Positions 51,122 through 60,119 of a stretch of 64,000 nucleotides of DNA are shown here, in pieces; within the stretch, counting starts at the first letter, position 1, and the number at the start of each line of letters is the position of its first letter. Position numbers and translations under genes: made by a program. This DNA comes from Ornithinibacillus xuwenensis. GTDB lineage: Bacteria; Bacillota; Bacilli; Bacillales; Amphibacillaceae. The notes beneath the pieces are model-generated. The model was not told where the DNA came from. It was given only the letters and a program-made list of their open reading frames with translations, and did no database searches. The stretch covers positions 62,001-126,000 of the forward strand of contig NZ_JBDIML010000006.1 of the NCBI RefSeq assembly GCF_039614845.1, in the 5' to 3' direction.

Positions 51122-51406
51122 ATGAAGAATGGACAACGTTTCACCTATTCAAGAACGTTTCAAGAAGAAGACATTTTCCAATTTGCTACTATTTCGGGTG
51201 ACAACGGTAAACATCATATAGAAAAAGATGAACAAGGAAGATTAATGGTACAAGAATTATGAACTGCAAGCATTGCAACGAAAATTGGTGTGGATTTGAA
51301 CTATATTGCTAATTGTGAGGAGATAGATGGGTTACCTAGAAATGCAACAGATAAAATTACTAAAGCATCAATTGCGTGGAACGATAGAGTCATGAGGAGG
51401 AGCTAA
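51122..51406 (+). pseudogene. Decayed MaoC/(R)-hydratase gene
   Basis: A ribosome site and ATG start a frame beginning MKNGQRFTYSRTFQEEDIF, with FATISGDNGKHHIEKDEQGR, the hot-dog fold hydratase pattern. An in-frame TGA at 51260-51262 interrupts it after 46 codons. The same frame then continues TASIATKIGVDLNYIA, which is the expected sequence following a GLL, and ends KASIAWNDRVMRRS. The total of 94 codons is well under the usual 130-150, so an internal deletion of the catalytic C-terminal half is also likely. The tail supplies the ribosome site of the next gene. Confidence 0.8.
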
Positions 51407-51407
51407 T

Positions 51408-53069
51408 ATGAGAAATTTTTATCAAGAAGATGCAAATTTAAAGCGAATCCTACAGCAATCCCTTTCAGAGGATTTCTTTCAATGGGCAAATAAAGAGCTA
51501 GATGCATTTGGAGAGCTTACAGCGGGGATTATTGACGAACGGGCTGTTCATACAGATCGTGAAGGACAGCCAAAATTGATTCGATACGACAAAATGGGAA
51601 AGGAAATATCAAAAGTATGGCTAAATGAAGGGTATAAGGAAACCGTCCAAGCTACGTATAATGCCGGTATTGTTGGCTATATTCATAAAGATATTCCAGC
51701 CTTAGGTCATAAAGGGAATTATGTCTATGCTTTTGCCCAGGGCTATCTTTTATCTCACGCTGAGCCAGGATTTTATTGTCCTGTAACGTTGACAAAAGCT
51801 ACTGCATATTTAATCGACCAGTATGCTTCAGTCGAATTGAAAAACAAGTATCTCCCGAATGTATTAGCGACGGGCGATGTTGAGCTGTATGAGGGAGCGA
51901 CGTTCTTAACAGAGAGACAGGGTGGTTCTGATGTTGGTGCTAATGAAGTTAAGGCGGTAAAAGATGATAGTGGCTACCGTATTTTTGGAGAAAAGTACTT
52001 TGCGAGTAATGCTGGAGCATGTGGTATTGCAATGGTACTTGCCCGTATGGAAGGTGCCCCCACTGGAACAAAGGGTTTAAGTCTTTTTCTAGTTCCTTGG
52101 GAAGAAAATCGAGAGCAAGGCTATTTAACCATTCGTCGTCTAAAGGATAAGCTAGGTGTTCGTGCGGTGCCTTCTGCTGAAGTGGAATTCCAGGGAGCAA
52201 TAGGCTATCTGATTGGAGAGGCGGATAAGGGCTTCTATTATATGGTGGAGGCGCTTAATCTATCACGAGTTTCCAATGCGATTGCCTCCTTAGGAATCAT
52301 GCGCCGGGCTTATTTAGAAGCAAAAAGCTATGCCATGGAGCGTGATGCCTTTGGTCAGCAATTAGTCAATTATCCAATGGTCCAGGAGACTTTAACAACT
52401 CTTGTCGCAAAACAAGAAGTAGAAATGAATGCAATATTTGAAGTAATTCGCCTGATGGATAAGGTGATGGGGAAAACTACAACAAAGGAGGTTAGCCCAA
52501 AAGAGCATGCACTATTTCGTTTGTATGTTGCATTATTGAAAAAAGAAACTGCTGAGCAGGCAATTCATTTTGCACATGAAGCAATTGAGATGCATGGTGG
52601 AAACGGCTATATTGAAGACTTTGTAACACCTCGCTTACTCCGTGATGCGCAGGTTTTAACAGTATGGGAAGGGACAGCAAATATTCTTGGATTAGAGGTA
52701 CTTCGCTTACTTCATAAATTCCAAGTTGATCAATTCTTTCTGGAAGAGATGAAGATTCGACTAGGTAAGGTGGCTAATCATTTTGCAAGCGATTTGGTTG
52801 TTCTTTTAGATGAAGAAATTACAAGTCTTTATGAGCGAATTCAAGCAGTAATAAAACTATCACCGGATTTACAATCCTATTATGCGAAGAAGATAGCTAA
52901 GCAAATGACCATCATATTTGAAAGTATTGTAGCAATGGAGGCTGGTATATCAGGTGATGATAGACAACAAGCAATTGCTACGGTTTACCTGCACTCGACT
53001 TGGAAGAAACAGGATTTTGAGGTTGAGCCGGTTGTGTTAAAGAATTTTGACTTAGTTGTTAATGGGTAA
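51408..53069 (+). CDS. AidB-like acyl-CoA dehydrogenase
   Basis: 553 residues, longer than ordinary acyl-CoA dehydrogenases and like the AidB group. Flavin/substrate signature YEGATFLTERQGGSDVGANE, then GIAMVLARMEGAP, LGVRAVPSAEVEF, and a C-terminal half with RDAFGQQLVNYPMVQE and IEMHGGNGYIEDFVTPRLLRDAQ, TVWEGTANIL. Oxidises an acyl-CoA with transfer of electrons to ETF. Cotranscribed with the MerR gene; the start overlaps the end of the pseudogene, with GAGGAGGAGC as ribosome site. Confidence 0.88.
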   Translation: MRNFYQEDANLKRILQQSLSEDFFQWANKELDAFGELTAGIIDERAVHTDREGQPKLIRYDKMGKEISKVWLNEGYKETVQATYNAGIVGYIHKDIPALGHKGNYVYAFAQGYLLSHAEPGFYCPVTLTKATAYLIDQYASVELKNKYLPNVLATGDVELYEGATFLTERQGGSDVGANEVKAVKDDSGYRIFGEKYFASNAGACGIAMVLARMEGAPTGTKGLSLFLVPWEENREQGYLTIRRLKDKLGVRAVPSAEVEFQGAIGYLIGEADKGFYYMVEALNLSRVSNAIASLGIMRRAYLEAKSYAMERDAFGQQLVNYPMVQETLTTLVAKQEVEMNAIFEVIRLMDKVMGKTTTKEVSPKEHALFRLYVALLKKETAEQAIHFAHEAIEMHGGNGYIEDFVTPRLLRDAQVLTVWEGTANILGLEVLRLLHKFQVDQFFLEEMKIRLGKVANHFASDLVVLLDEEITSLYERIQAVIKLSPDLQSYYAKKIAKQMTIIFESIVAMEAGISGDDRQQAIATVYLHSTWKKQDFEVEPVVLKNFDLVVNG

Positions 53070-53075
53070 AGTAAT

Positions 53076-53111
53076 AATCCCCGCTACAAGTTAAAGCAGT
53101 AGCGGGGATTG
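53076..53111. terminator. Hairpin between convergent acyl-CoA dehydrogenase and Sel1-repeat genes
   Basis: AATCCCCGCTAC pairs perfectly with GTAGCGGGGATT. T-run weak on both sides. Confidence 0.65.
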
Positions 53112-53121
53112 TGTACAAATC

Positions 53122-54123
53122 TTATAAGTGCTTTAACCGTTCCTTCGCTTGTTCATCCCCCTTTAATGCCGATTTCTGATACCAGTACTTCGCTTTTTTG
53201 AGATTAATAGGTGTACCGATACCATTTTCATAGCAAAGGCCGAGGTTAAATTCTCCATATGGATCATGCTTTTCAGCTGCCATTGTATACCAGTGAATGG
53301 CTTCTGTCCCCTCTCCTTTTTCAACGGCTTCATGCCCTAGTCGGTTTGCAGCGAATACATCACCAGAAAGTGCAGATTGAGTAAACCAATATCTTGATTC
53401 TTCAGAATCTACTTCTGTCCCAACTCCATTTTCATACATATACCCCAGTGTATACATAGCTTCTGGAACGCCTTTATCAGCAGCCATTTTAAATAGCTCT
53501 ATTGCATGTTTAGTATTCTTTTCAACATATTCTCCGCGTAAGTACATATCCGCATAATTGTTGAGAGCATCAGGGTGCCCCATACTAGCTGCTTTTTTAT
53601 AATAATGATAGGTTTTTTCTAAATCACGCTCAACTACAACCCCATCAAAATAATAATTTCCTAGCCAATAATACGCATCTGGATTACCAGCCTGAGCTGC
53701 TGCTTTATACCAAGGAAAAGCCCATTCGTCACGCTGAATGGACTTATAAAATTTTCCAAGCTCCAGCTGTGAATCTGATTCTCCTTTCATCGCTTCGGCA
53801 TAGATTTGAACGACTTCCTTTGCTTCAGCATCGCTAAAATAAATTACGGATGTATCATCCGATGGAGAAATAACCTCTTTGAAAATGGTCTCTGTATCAC
53901 GAAGTAAAATAGTCTTCCATTTTTTATGAAAGGTAGTAAGTGCGTTTAATTGTATATAGAGGATATGGATATCATCTGGTAATGTAGACTCTTTCACAAA
54001 TTGATTAAGAATTGTCTGAATAGGCTTTAGAATATCCTTATTTCTCCCAATGTCATCAAATAGTTCGGATGCGTCACCATATCCTTTCTTAGTAAATGCT
54101 AGCTTCATTTGTTCAATGTTCAT
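53122..54123 (-). CDS. Sel1-like (TPR-type) repeat protein
   Basis: 333 residues. The N-terminal third is helical without a named domain; from about residue 125 there are six or so Sel1 repeats of 36 residues, each with the pattern A..LG..Y..G..V..D...A..WY.KAA..G (for example YWLGNYYFDGVVVERDLEKT and LGYMYENGVGTEVDSEES). Cytoplasmic protein-interaction scaffold; no partner evident. Good ribosome site (AGGAAGGG). Confidence 0.85.
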   Translation of the reverse strand: MNIEQMKLAFTKKGYGDASELFDDIGRNKDILKPIQTILNQFVKESTLPDDIHILYIQLNALTTFHKKWKTILLRDTETIFKEVISPSDDTSVIYFSDAEAKEVVQIYAEAMKGESDSQLELGKFYKSIQRDEWAFPWYKAAAQAGNPDAYYWLGNYYFDGVVVERDLEKTYHYYKKAASMGHPDALNNYADMYLRGEYVEKNTKHAIELFKMAADKGVPEAMYTLGYMYENGVGTEVDSEESRYWFTQSALSGDVFAANRLGHEAVEKGEGTEAIHWYTMAAEKHDPYGEFNLGLCYENGIGTPINLKKAKYWYQKSALKGDEQAKERLKHL

Positions 54124-54367
54124 TTTTACCCTTCCTTTTACCGTACCGGTTCATGCCCTGAGTATCTCACAATTCTATCAAAGAATCACGTTTAACAGCA
54201 TGGTTACGATTAAGTTCCATTCTTGCATGAATATTTCCACCTCGTTTTCCACTATTTTACATATCATGATACCCATCCTGTTGGAGATAATAAGCAATAC
54301 ATCGCTTACATATTGACCATTCGCTATATTATTATTTTTTAGAAGAATTCTATTTTTCCTGAACCCC

Positions 54368-54396
54368 TTTACGCTTTATAATTTTTGCCTTAGAAT
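54368..54396 (+). promoter_or_regulatory. Probable promoter of dtpT
   Basis: TTTACG (54368-54373), 17-base spacer, TAGAAT (54391-54396), 70 bases upstream of the start. The remainder of 54124-54465 shows nothing I can name. Confidence 0.5.
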
Positions 54397-54465
54397 ATTT
54401 TAGTCGACTCGATAAGAGTTTTCAGTTTATTTATGAAATTTAAAAAATCAGGAGGCTTTACATCT

Positions 54466-55962
54466 ATGAATTCACATGATAAGGAGGCCATGTTAAAAAC
54501 CATTCCACAGAAAGGTTTTTTTGGTCATCCAAAAGGTCTATCAACGCTATTTTTCACTGAGTTCTGGGAACGCTTTTCATACTATGGAATGCGTGCCATT
54601 CTATTATTCTATATGTATTATGAAGTGTCCGATGGTGGACTTGGTATTGATCAAACAACTGCTAATTCGATCATGGCGATTTATGGATCGCTTGTATATA
54701 TGTCTGGTATTATCGGTGGTTGGATTGCTGACCGAATATTAGGTACTGCTAGAACTGTATTCCATGGTGGAGTACTAATTATGGTCGGTCATATCATTTT
54801 GGCATTACCACTAGGAGCACCAGGTTTATTTACCTCTATGTTCTTTATTATTCTAGGTACAGGATTACTTAAACCAAACGTTGGTGGAATGGTTGGGGAT
54901 CTATATAGCATGAAAGACCCTCGCCGTGATTCTGGTTTTAGCATTTATTATATGGGTATTAACATGGGTGCATTTATTGCTCCGTATGTTGTTGGAACAC
55001 TAGGTGAGGAAGTTGACTTTCATTTAGGATTTGGTGTTGCAGCAATTGGTATGTTTGTAGGATTAGTTGTGTATGTCATCACTCGTAAAAAGTTTCTTGG
55101 ACTTGCCGGTGCTCATGTGCCAAATCCATTATCTAAACCTGAAAAGGGTCGTATTACGAAGATTATTCTTCTAGTGATTCTATTAATAGGAATTATTGGA
55201 TGGGCTGGTGTATCTGGTGGTTGGTTAACCGTTGAACGCGTTATCTTTTCCATAAGTATTCTAGGAATTATTATTCCAACTGCGTATTTCATCTTTATGT
55301 ACCGCAGTCCCAAAACATCAAATGATGAAAAATCTCGTCTGCTTGCTTATATTCCATTGTTTATCGCAGCGATGGTTTTCTGGGCAATCGCAGAACAACA
55401 ATCAAGTATCCTTGCAACATTCGCCAATGAACGTACTGATTTAACTTTTATGGGAATTGAGTTAAAAGCATCATGGTTCCAATCGCTTAATCCATTATTC
55501 ATTATTATGTTTGCACCATTATTTGCAGGATTGTGGACAAAATTAGGGGACAAGCAGCCATCTGTTTCACAAAAATTCTCATTCGGACTAATCTTTGCAG
55601 GTTTGGCTTTTATCGTAATGATGCTGCCAGCATATCTAAATGGTGGTACCGGTGCATTAGTAAGTCCATTATGGCTCGTGCTATGCTTCTTCCTTATCGT
55701 AATGGGTGAATTACTAATATCACCAGTAGGATTGTCTGCATCCACAAAACTTGCACCTGCTGCCTTCGCTGCACAAATGATGAGTTTATGGAACCTATCC
55801 AACTCATCTGCACAAGCGATAAATGCACAGGTTGTAAGATTTTATACACCAGATACAGAAATAATGTATTTCGGTGTAATTGGTGGAGTTGCAATCGTAT
55901 TAGGTATCGTTTTATTCCTCTTTTCACCAAAGCTTAAGAAGTTTATGAGAGGCTTGAACTAA
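54466..55962 (+). CDS. dtpT: Proton-dependent di/tripeptide transporter (POT family)
   Basis: 498 residues, 12-14 membrane helices. POT signatures FFTEFWERFSYYGMRAIL (ExxERFxYY, proton site) and GTGLLKPNVGGMVGDLY, with FSIYYMGINMGAFIAP. Similar in size to B. subtilis DtpT (YclF). The frame is open from 54433 but the ATG at 54466 has AGGAGG ten bases before it. Imports short peptides. Monocistronic. Confidence 0.92.
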   Translation: MNSHDKEAMLKTIPQKGFFGHPKGLSTLFFTEFWERFSYYGMRAILLFYMYYEVSDGGLGIDQTTANSIMAIYGSLVYMSGIIGGWIADRILGTARTVFHGGVLIMVGHIILALPLGAPGLFTSMFFIILGTGLLKPNVGGMVGDLYSMKDPRRDSGFSIYYMGINMGAFIAPYVVGTLGEEVDFHLGFGVAAIGMFVGLVVYVITRKKFLGLAGAHVPNPLSKPEKGRITKIILLVILLIGIIGWAGVSGGWLTVERVIFSISILGIIIPTAYFIFMYRSPKTSNDEKSRLLAYIPLFIAAMVFWAIAEQQSSILATFANERTDLTFMGIELKASWFQSLNPLFIIMFAPLFAGLWTKLGDKQPSVSQKFSFGLIFAGLAFIVMMLPAYLNGGTGALVSPLWLVLCFFLIVMGELLISPVGLSASTKLAPAAFAAQMMSLWNLSNSSAQAINAQVVRFYTPDTEIMYFGVIGGVAIVLGIVLFLFSPKLKKFMRGLN

Positions 55963-55976
55963 AAAATTTTTTAACT

Positions 55977-56017
55977 AACTCCTGAATTAGAACTGATTTC
56001 TGATTCAGGAGTTTTTT
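55977..56017 (+). terminator. Terminator of dtpT
   Basis: AACTCCTGAAT pairs with ATTCAGGAGTT; TTTTTGA follows. Confidence 0.85.
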
Positions 56018-56035
56018 GATGGTGCGGATACAGTG

Positions 56036-56136
56036 GAACGCTGATATCGGAGGAGATTCGCTGATATACTGAACAATTCGCTGATAAATCAAGAAAACCG
56101 CTGATATCCAGACTAGACTTGCTGATAAATCGGAAA
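56036..56136. repeat. Irregular tandem GCTGATA repeats
   Basis: Five copies of GCTGATA followed by TC, TA or AATC, spaced 21-25 bases (near 56040, 56063, 56085, 56109 and 56128). Non-coding. The rest of 56018-56469 holds a hairpin (56294-56333) and no gene. Confidence 0.65.
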
Positions 56137-56293
56137 GAAGTGAATTACTTAAATGAAGCTCTGTCTGGGGATACCTTGAAGCTAAATTAGGATGTATCGA
56201 CTGTTGTTAATAAATTTATTTATATTGAAGGTATCCGGCCTCTGATGAAAAAGTAGTATTTCGTTCGCAAGTAAAAATATAACAATAGCTGTT

Positions 56294-56333
56294 AAAGGAT
56301 GGGAGCTGTTAGTGCTCTTTCATCCTTTTTCTA
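56294..56333 (+). terminator. Orphan hairpin terminator upstream of the amylase gene
   Basis: AAAGGATG pairs with CATCCTTT, with GAGC/GCTC inside, and TTCTATTTT follows. No gene precedes it on this strand after dtpT's own terminator. Confidence 0.55.
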
Positions 56334-56469
56334 TTTTATCCTGCATAGAAGTAAATCACGTACGAAAGGAAGTGCTTGCTATGCTATCAACATGAGGAGG
56401 GAAGTTATTTAGTACACAAAATGATAAATATAAGATAGAATGATTGGGAATGAAGCAGGGGGGCAGACA

Positions 56470-58011
56470 ATGAGGAAAAAGTTAACCGTTTTCATCCTTG
56501 TGTTTTTGTTATGTAATCATATTTCTGTAGCATCAGCAGAAGAAAATAGCAATCATACATGGGAAGATGAAATGATTTATTTTATTATGGTAGACCGTTT
56601 TAATAATGGAGACACATCGAATGATTATGAGGTTGATATGAATGACCCTAATGCCTATCATGGTGGAGATTTTCAGGGGATTATGGATAAATTGGATTAT
56701 ATAAAAGAAATGGGCTTTACGGCAATTTGGTTAACACCAATTGTTCAAAATGAACCGGGTGGCTACCATGGCTACTGGACGGAGGATTTCTATAACGTTG
56801 AAGAGCATTTTGGTACGTTAGAGGAATTTAAACAACTTGTTGAAGAAGCACATAACCGAGATATTAAAGTCATCTTAGACCTGGTAGTAAATCACACTGG
56901 TTACCAGCATCCATGGCTAAACGATCCACAGAAGCAGGATTGGTTTCATGAGGATGAAGCTATTTTGGATTGGGATAATCAAGAAAATGTAGAAACTGGT
57001 AGATTAGCTGGATTACCTGATTTAGCACAGGAAAATCCAGAGGTGAGAAATTACTTGCTTGATATGGCTACATGGTGGATCGAAGAAACCGATATAGATG
57101 GCTATCGCCTGGATACCGTTAAGCACGTACCTAAAGATTTTTGGGAGGATTTCTCAGCTGAAGTAAAATCCGTTAAGGAGGATTTCTTTTTAATTGGTGA
57201 GGTTTGGCATAGTGATCCAACCTATGTTGCTGATTATGCAAATGCAGGTATTGACTCTTTTGTAGATTATCCCTTTTTTAATGATGCTACAAGAATCTTT
57301 AGTAGCGCTGATCAACGAATAGGTCGTTACTTGCATGGTGTATGGGAACGAAATAGTTCTTTATATGAAAATCCATACCTCCTAGGAAACTTTATCGATA
57401 ATCATGATAATAAACGGTTTACTCGTCTAGCAATTGAAAACGAGGAAGATCCTGTAACAAGGTTAAAGTTAGCATTAACGTATATGTATACCGCACCCGG
57501 CATTCCAATAGTTTATTATGGAACAGAAATTGCTATGGATGGTGGAGATGATCCAGATAACCGCAGAATGATGGATTTTAAGGATCATGAATTAGTCTCC
57601 TATATTTCAAAGCTTGGAAAACTTAGACAGGAGAATCCGTCTTTAACAAAAGGAGATTTTCAATTATTAGTTGATAAAGTAGGCACATCGGTCTTCTTAA
57701 GAACTTACGAAAATGAAACGACATTAATTGCGTTTAATAATACAACTGAGGAGCAAAAAATAACGTTAACAGAGGACATGCTTCCGGAAAATAGTCAACT
57801 TCATGCAGCCTTTGGGGAAGTGACTATCAAAAAAGGGCAAGATGGTTATGTGCTTACTCTAGAAAAAGAAAGCACGGAAATATATTCCGTATCAGAGGCA
57901 AAGGTAGACTCTAAAGTAAGTAATAGCTGGTATTACGTTGTGATTGGACTATGTGTATTATTCATAATAGGATATTTCATCTATTCGTTTAAAAGAAAAA
58001 GAGCGAAATAA
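56470..58011 (+). CDS. Surface-anchored alpha-amylase (GH13)
   Basis: 513 residues. Signal peptide (about 1-23, ending VASA), GH13 barrel, small beta domain, and a C-terminal membrane helix (about 483-505) followed by KRKRAK, so the enzyme stays fixed on the outer face. GH13 regions: DLVVNHTG; GYRLDTVKH with nucleophile Asp; FLIGEVWH with acid/base Glu; GNFIDNHDN. Would cut starch near the cell for uptake of maltodextrins by MdxEFG. ATG 56470 preferred (GGGGGG six bases before). Confidence 0.9.
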   Translation: MRKKLTVFILVFLLCNHISVASAEENSNHTWEDEMIYFIMVDRFNNGDTSNDYEVDMNDPNAYHGGDFQGIMDKLDYIKEMGFTAIWLTPIVQNEPGGYHGYWTEDFYNVEEHFGTLEEFKQLVEEAHNRDIKVILDLVVNHTGYQHPWLNDPQKQDWFHEDEAILDWDNQENVETGRLAGLPDLAQENPEVRNYLLDMATWWIEETDIDGYRLDTVKHVPKDFWEDFSAEVKSVKEDFFLIGEVWHSDPTYVADYANAGIDSFVDYPFFNDATRIFSSADQRIGRYLHGVWERNSSLYENPYLLGNFIDNHDNKRFTRLAIENEEDPVTRLKLALTYMYTAPGIPIVYYGTEIAMDGGDDPDNRRMMDFKDHELVSYISKLGKLRQENPSLTKGDFQLLVDKVGTSVFLRTYENETTLIAFNNTTEEQKITLTEDMLPENSQLHAAFGEVTIKKGQDGYVLTLEKESTEIYSVSEAKVDSKVSNSWYYVVIGLCVLFIIGYFIYSFKRKRAK

Positions 58012-58023
58012 AGGGTAGTTAAA

Positions 58024-58076
58024 AAAGGATTAAAGTAGCAGGCTACATGAGCCACTACTTTAATCCTTTCTTCCTT
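58024..58076. terminator. Bidirectional terminator between amylase and neopullulanase genes
   Basis: AAAGGATTAAAGTAG pairs perfectly with CTACTTTAATCCTTT, with an additional inner GGCT/AGCC stem. Between convergent genes. Confidence 0.85.
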
Positions 58077-59863
58077 TAAGATGACTTTTCTTGTTCAAAT
58101 ATCCTAAAACCAGTGCCTTGAACTTCTACGCGATTTTCTTCAAAGCTCTTTCTTTGCACAGAAGATTGCTCAATAATCCATTCCGTAATCGATGAATGGC
58201 TTGAAAGTATTTTATCCTTATCTAGGGATATCGGATTAGTACCGTTGTTTAGTACAAAAACGATTCTTTTTTCAGCATTATATTTTTCATACACCACATA
58301 GTTTTCTTGATCATCTGTATGGATAAAACGGAACTCTGCATGATTTCCGAATACTGGATCCTGGTTTCTAAGTGATATTAGTGTTTTCACAAAATGAAAC
58401 ATTTCTTGATCTTGTTTCTCTATAGCCCATTCCATGCATGCACGGCAGCCGGGATCTTGTCCCCCGTCCATTCCAATTTCGTCGCCATAGTAAATGCATG
58501 GTGAACCAATATAGCTTAATTGAAATAGATAGAGCAGCTTAACTCTGTCATGATTACCATTAGCTAATGATAGAATCCGTGGTGTGTCATGGCTATCAAG
58601 TAAATTAAACGCAACTTCATTTACGTTTTTCGGATACATATGCTGTACGTCTATAATGGAATCTTGAAAATCCTTGGCTTGGATTTCTTCTTTTGCGAAA
58701 AAGTTAATCGCACCATTTGTGAATGGGTAATTCATAACTGCATCAAATTGATCACCCTGTAGCCAAGGCATGGAATCATGCCATATTTCGCCCAATATAT
58801 AAGCATCAGGCTTAACAGCTTTTACCGTTCTTCTAAAATCTCTCCAGAAGGCATGGTCAACCTCATTCGCTACATCTAAGCGCCAGCCGTCAATATCAAA
58901 TTCCTCAACCCAGTAACGCGCAACATTCAATAAATATTCCCGTACTTCTGGATTTTCTGTATTTAGCTTTGGCATGGAAGCTACAAATGCAAACGTATCA
59001 TAGTTCGGTTTAGGTTCGGTTACAACTGGAAATTCCCAAAGATGAAACCAATCACGGTACTTTGAGTGTTCTTGGTTATGTAACACATCCTGAAATGGTT
59101 GAAAATAGAAACCACTATGATTAAATACGGCATCCAGCATGACACGAATACCTCGCTTATGACATTCCTGTATCATACGACGGAAGGTTTCCTTATCGCC
59201 GAACTGAGGATCTATTTCCATATAATCAATCGTGTCATATTTATGATTCGAGTGTGCCTTAAAAATAGGTGTGAAATAGATTCCACTAATTCCTAAATCA
59301 ACTAAATAATCCAAATGGTCAATGACACCTTGGAAATCTCCTCCGAAAAAATTACTCGGTGTAGGACTCGTGCTTCCCCATGGTAAGGTGTCTTTCGGAT
59401 TAATACTCGGATCTCCATTACCAAATCGCTCTGGGAAAATTTGATACCATACTGTATCCTTTACCCATTCTGGAGATTGAAAGACGTCGACAGGATTTAA
59501 ATACGGAAAGCAAAAGTAATTTGCAATATCGAGAGGCTTCGAAGCAAAGATACCTTTCTCGGTATAATAACAAACCTCCTCATGATCAGCTAAGCGGAAA
59601 CCGTAGCGCATTCTTCTAAACTCAGGCTTAACAGCAACAAACCAGTAATCATAATGGGAGGTCGAACCTGTTCTTTCCATAGTAATTGTTTCAGTTTGCC
59701 AAGTGTCATTTTCCCATTGATAGGGGTCACCATAAATTAGTTCAACGGTTTTTACATCCTTGCTTTTCGTTTGCAAAAGGATATGTAGCGTTTCCTTATC
59801 ATAAGCATACGCAAAATTATTCTTTGGACGGTGATAGATTGCTTCCTTTAACAAGTTATTCAC
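58076..59863 (-). CDS. Neopullulanase/cyclomaltodextrinase-type alpha-glycosidase (GH13_20)
   Basis: 595 residues, no signal peptide, so intracellular. N-terminal immunoglobulin-like CBM34 domain (about 1-125) that mediates dimerisation in this subfamily, then a GH13 barrel with MLDAVFNHSG, GWRLDVANEVDH (nucleophile), ILGEIWHDSMPW (acid/base) and NLLDSHDTPR. It breaks down imported maltodextrins, cyclodextrins or pullulan fragments. Divergent from the mdxE importer across a region with three LacI-type operators. Confidence 0.92.
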   Translation of the reverse strand: MNNLLKEAIYHRPKNNFAYAYDKETLHILLQTKSKDVKTVELIYGDPYQWENDTWQTETITMERTGSTSHYDYWFVAVKPEFRRMRYGFRLADHEEVCYYTEKGIFASKPLDIANYFCFPYLNPVDVFQSPEWVKDTVWYQIFPERFGNGDPSINPKDTLPWGSTSPTPSNFFGGDFQGVIDHLDYLVDLGISGIYFTPIFKAHSNHKYDTIDYMEIDPQFGDKETFRRMIQECHKRGIRVMLDAVFNHSGFYFQPFQDVLHNQEHSKYRDWFHLWEFPVVTEPKPNYDTFAFVASMPKLNTENPEVREYLLNVARYWVEEFDIDGWRLDVANEVDHAFWRDFRRTVKAVKPDAYILGEIWHDSMPWLQGDQFDAVMNYPFTNGAINFFAKEEIQAKDFQDSIIDVQHMYPKNVNEVAFNLLDSHDTPRILSLANGNHDRVKLLYLFQLSYIGSPCIYYGDEIGMDGGQDPGCRACMEWAIEKQDQEMFHFVKTLISLRNQDPVFGNHAEFRFIHTDDQENYVVYEKYNAEKRIVFVLNNGTNPISLDKDKILSSHSSITEWIIEQSSVQRKSFEENRVEVQGTGFRIFEQEKSS

Positions 59864-59873
59864 TCCTTACTTG

Positions 59874-59887
59874 TACAATCGTTTGCA
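59874..59887 (-). promoter_or_regulatory. LacI/CcpA-type operator A
   Basis: On the minus strand TGCAAACGATTGTA fits the catabolite-responsive pattern TGNAANCGNTNNCA at all but one position. Eleven bases upstream of the neopullulanase start codon. Confidence 0.6.
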
Positions 59888-59957
59888 TTAATATTGCACA
59901 AATTAACAATTAATTTAAAAGATTTCTTCTCACTAGTATAACAGAAAGTACTATGAA

Positions 59958-59971
59958 TGAAAGCGTTAACT
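59958..59971 (+). promoter_or_regulatory. LacI/CcpA-type operator B
   Basis: TGAAAGCGTTAACT matches the cre pattern except for the last base. Central in the divergent control region. Confidence 0.6.
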
Positions 59972-60010
59972 ATATTGATTTAACAAAGATTTATTTTTCT
60001 ATGAAAAGGG

Positions 60011-60038
60011 TTGCAAAAATATATAATAATTGTATAAT
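60011..60038 (+). promoter_or_regulatory. Promoter of mdxE
   Basis: TTGCAA (60011-60016), 16-base spacer, TATAAT (60033-60038). Start of RNA near 60045. Confidence 0.6.
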
Positions 60039-60054
60039 AAAGAAGAAATGGTTG

Positions 60055-60068
60055 TGCAAACGTTTTCC
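60055..60068 (+). promoter_or_regulatory. LacI/CcpA-type operator C
   Basis: TGCAAACGTTTTCC agrees with the cre pattern except for the last base and lies about ten bases downstream of the expected mdxE transcription start, a usual roadblock position for CcpA or a MalR-type repressor. Confidence 0.65.
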
Positions 60069-60119
60069 TAAAATATAGTATGCACCCGTTATCATAAATC
60101 CTTTTGGGAGGTTAATTAG

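Noticed and set aside
54050..54316. 88-codon plus-strand frame before dtpT
   Set aside because: Overlaps the 5' end of the Sel1 gene on the other strand, lacks a ribosome site, and has no protein-like composition.
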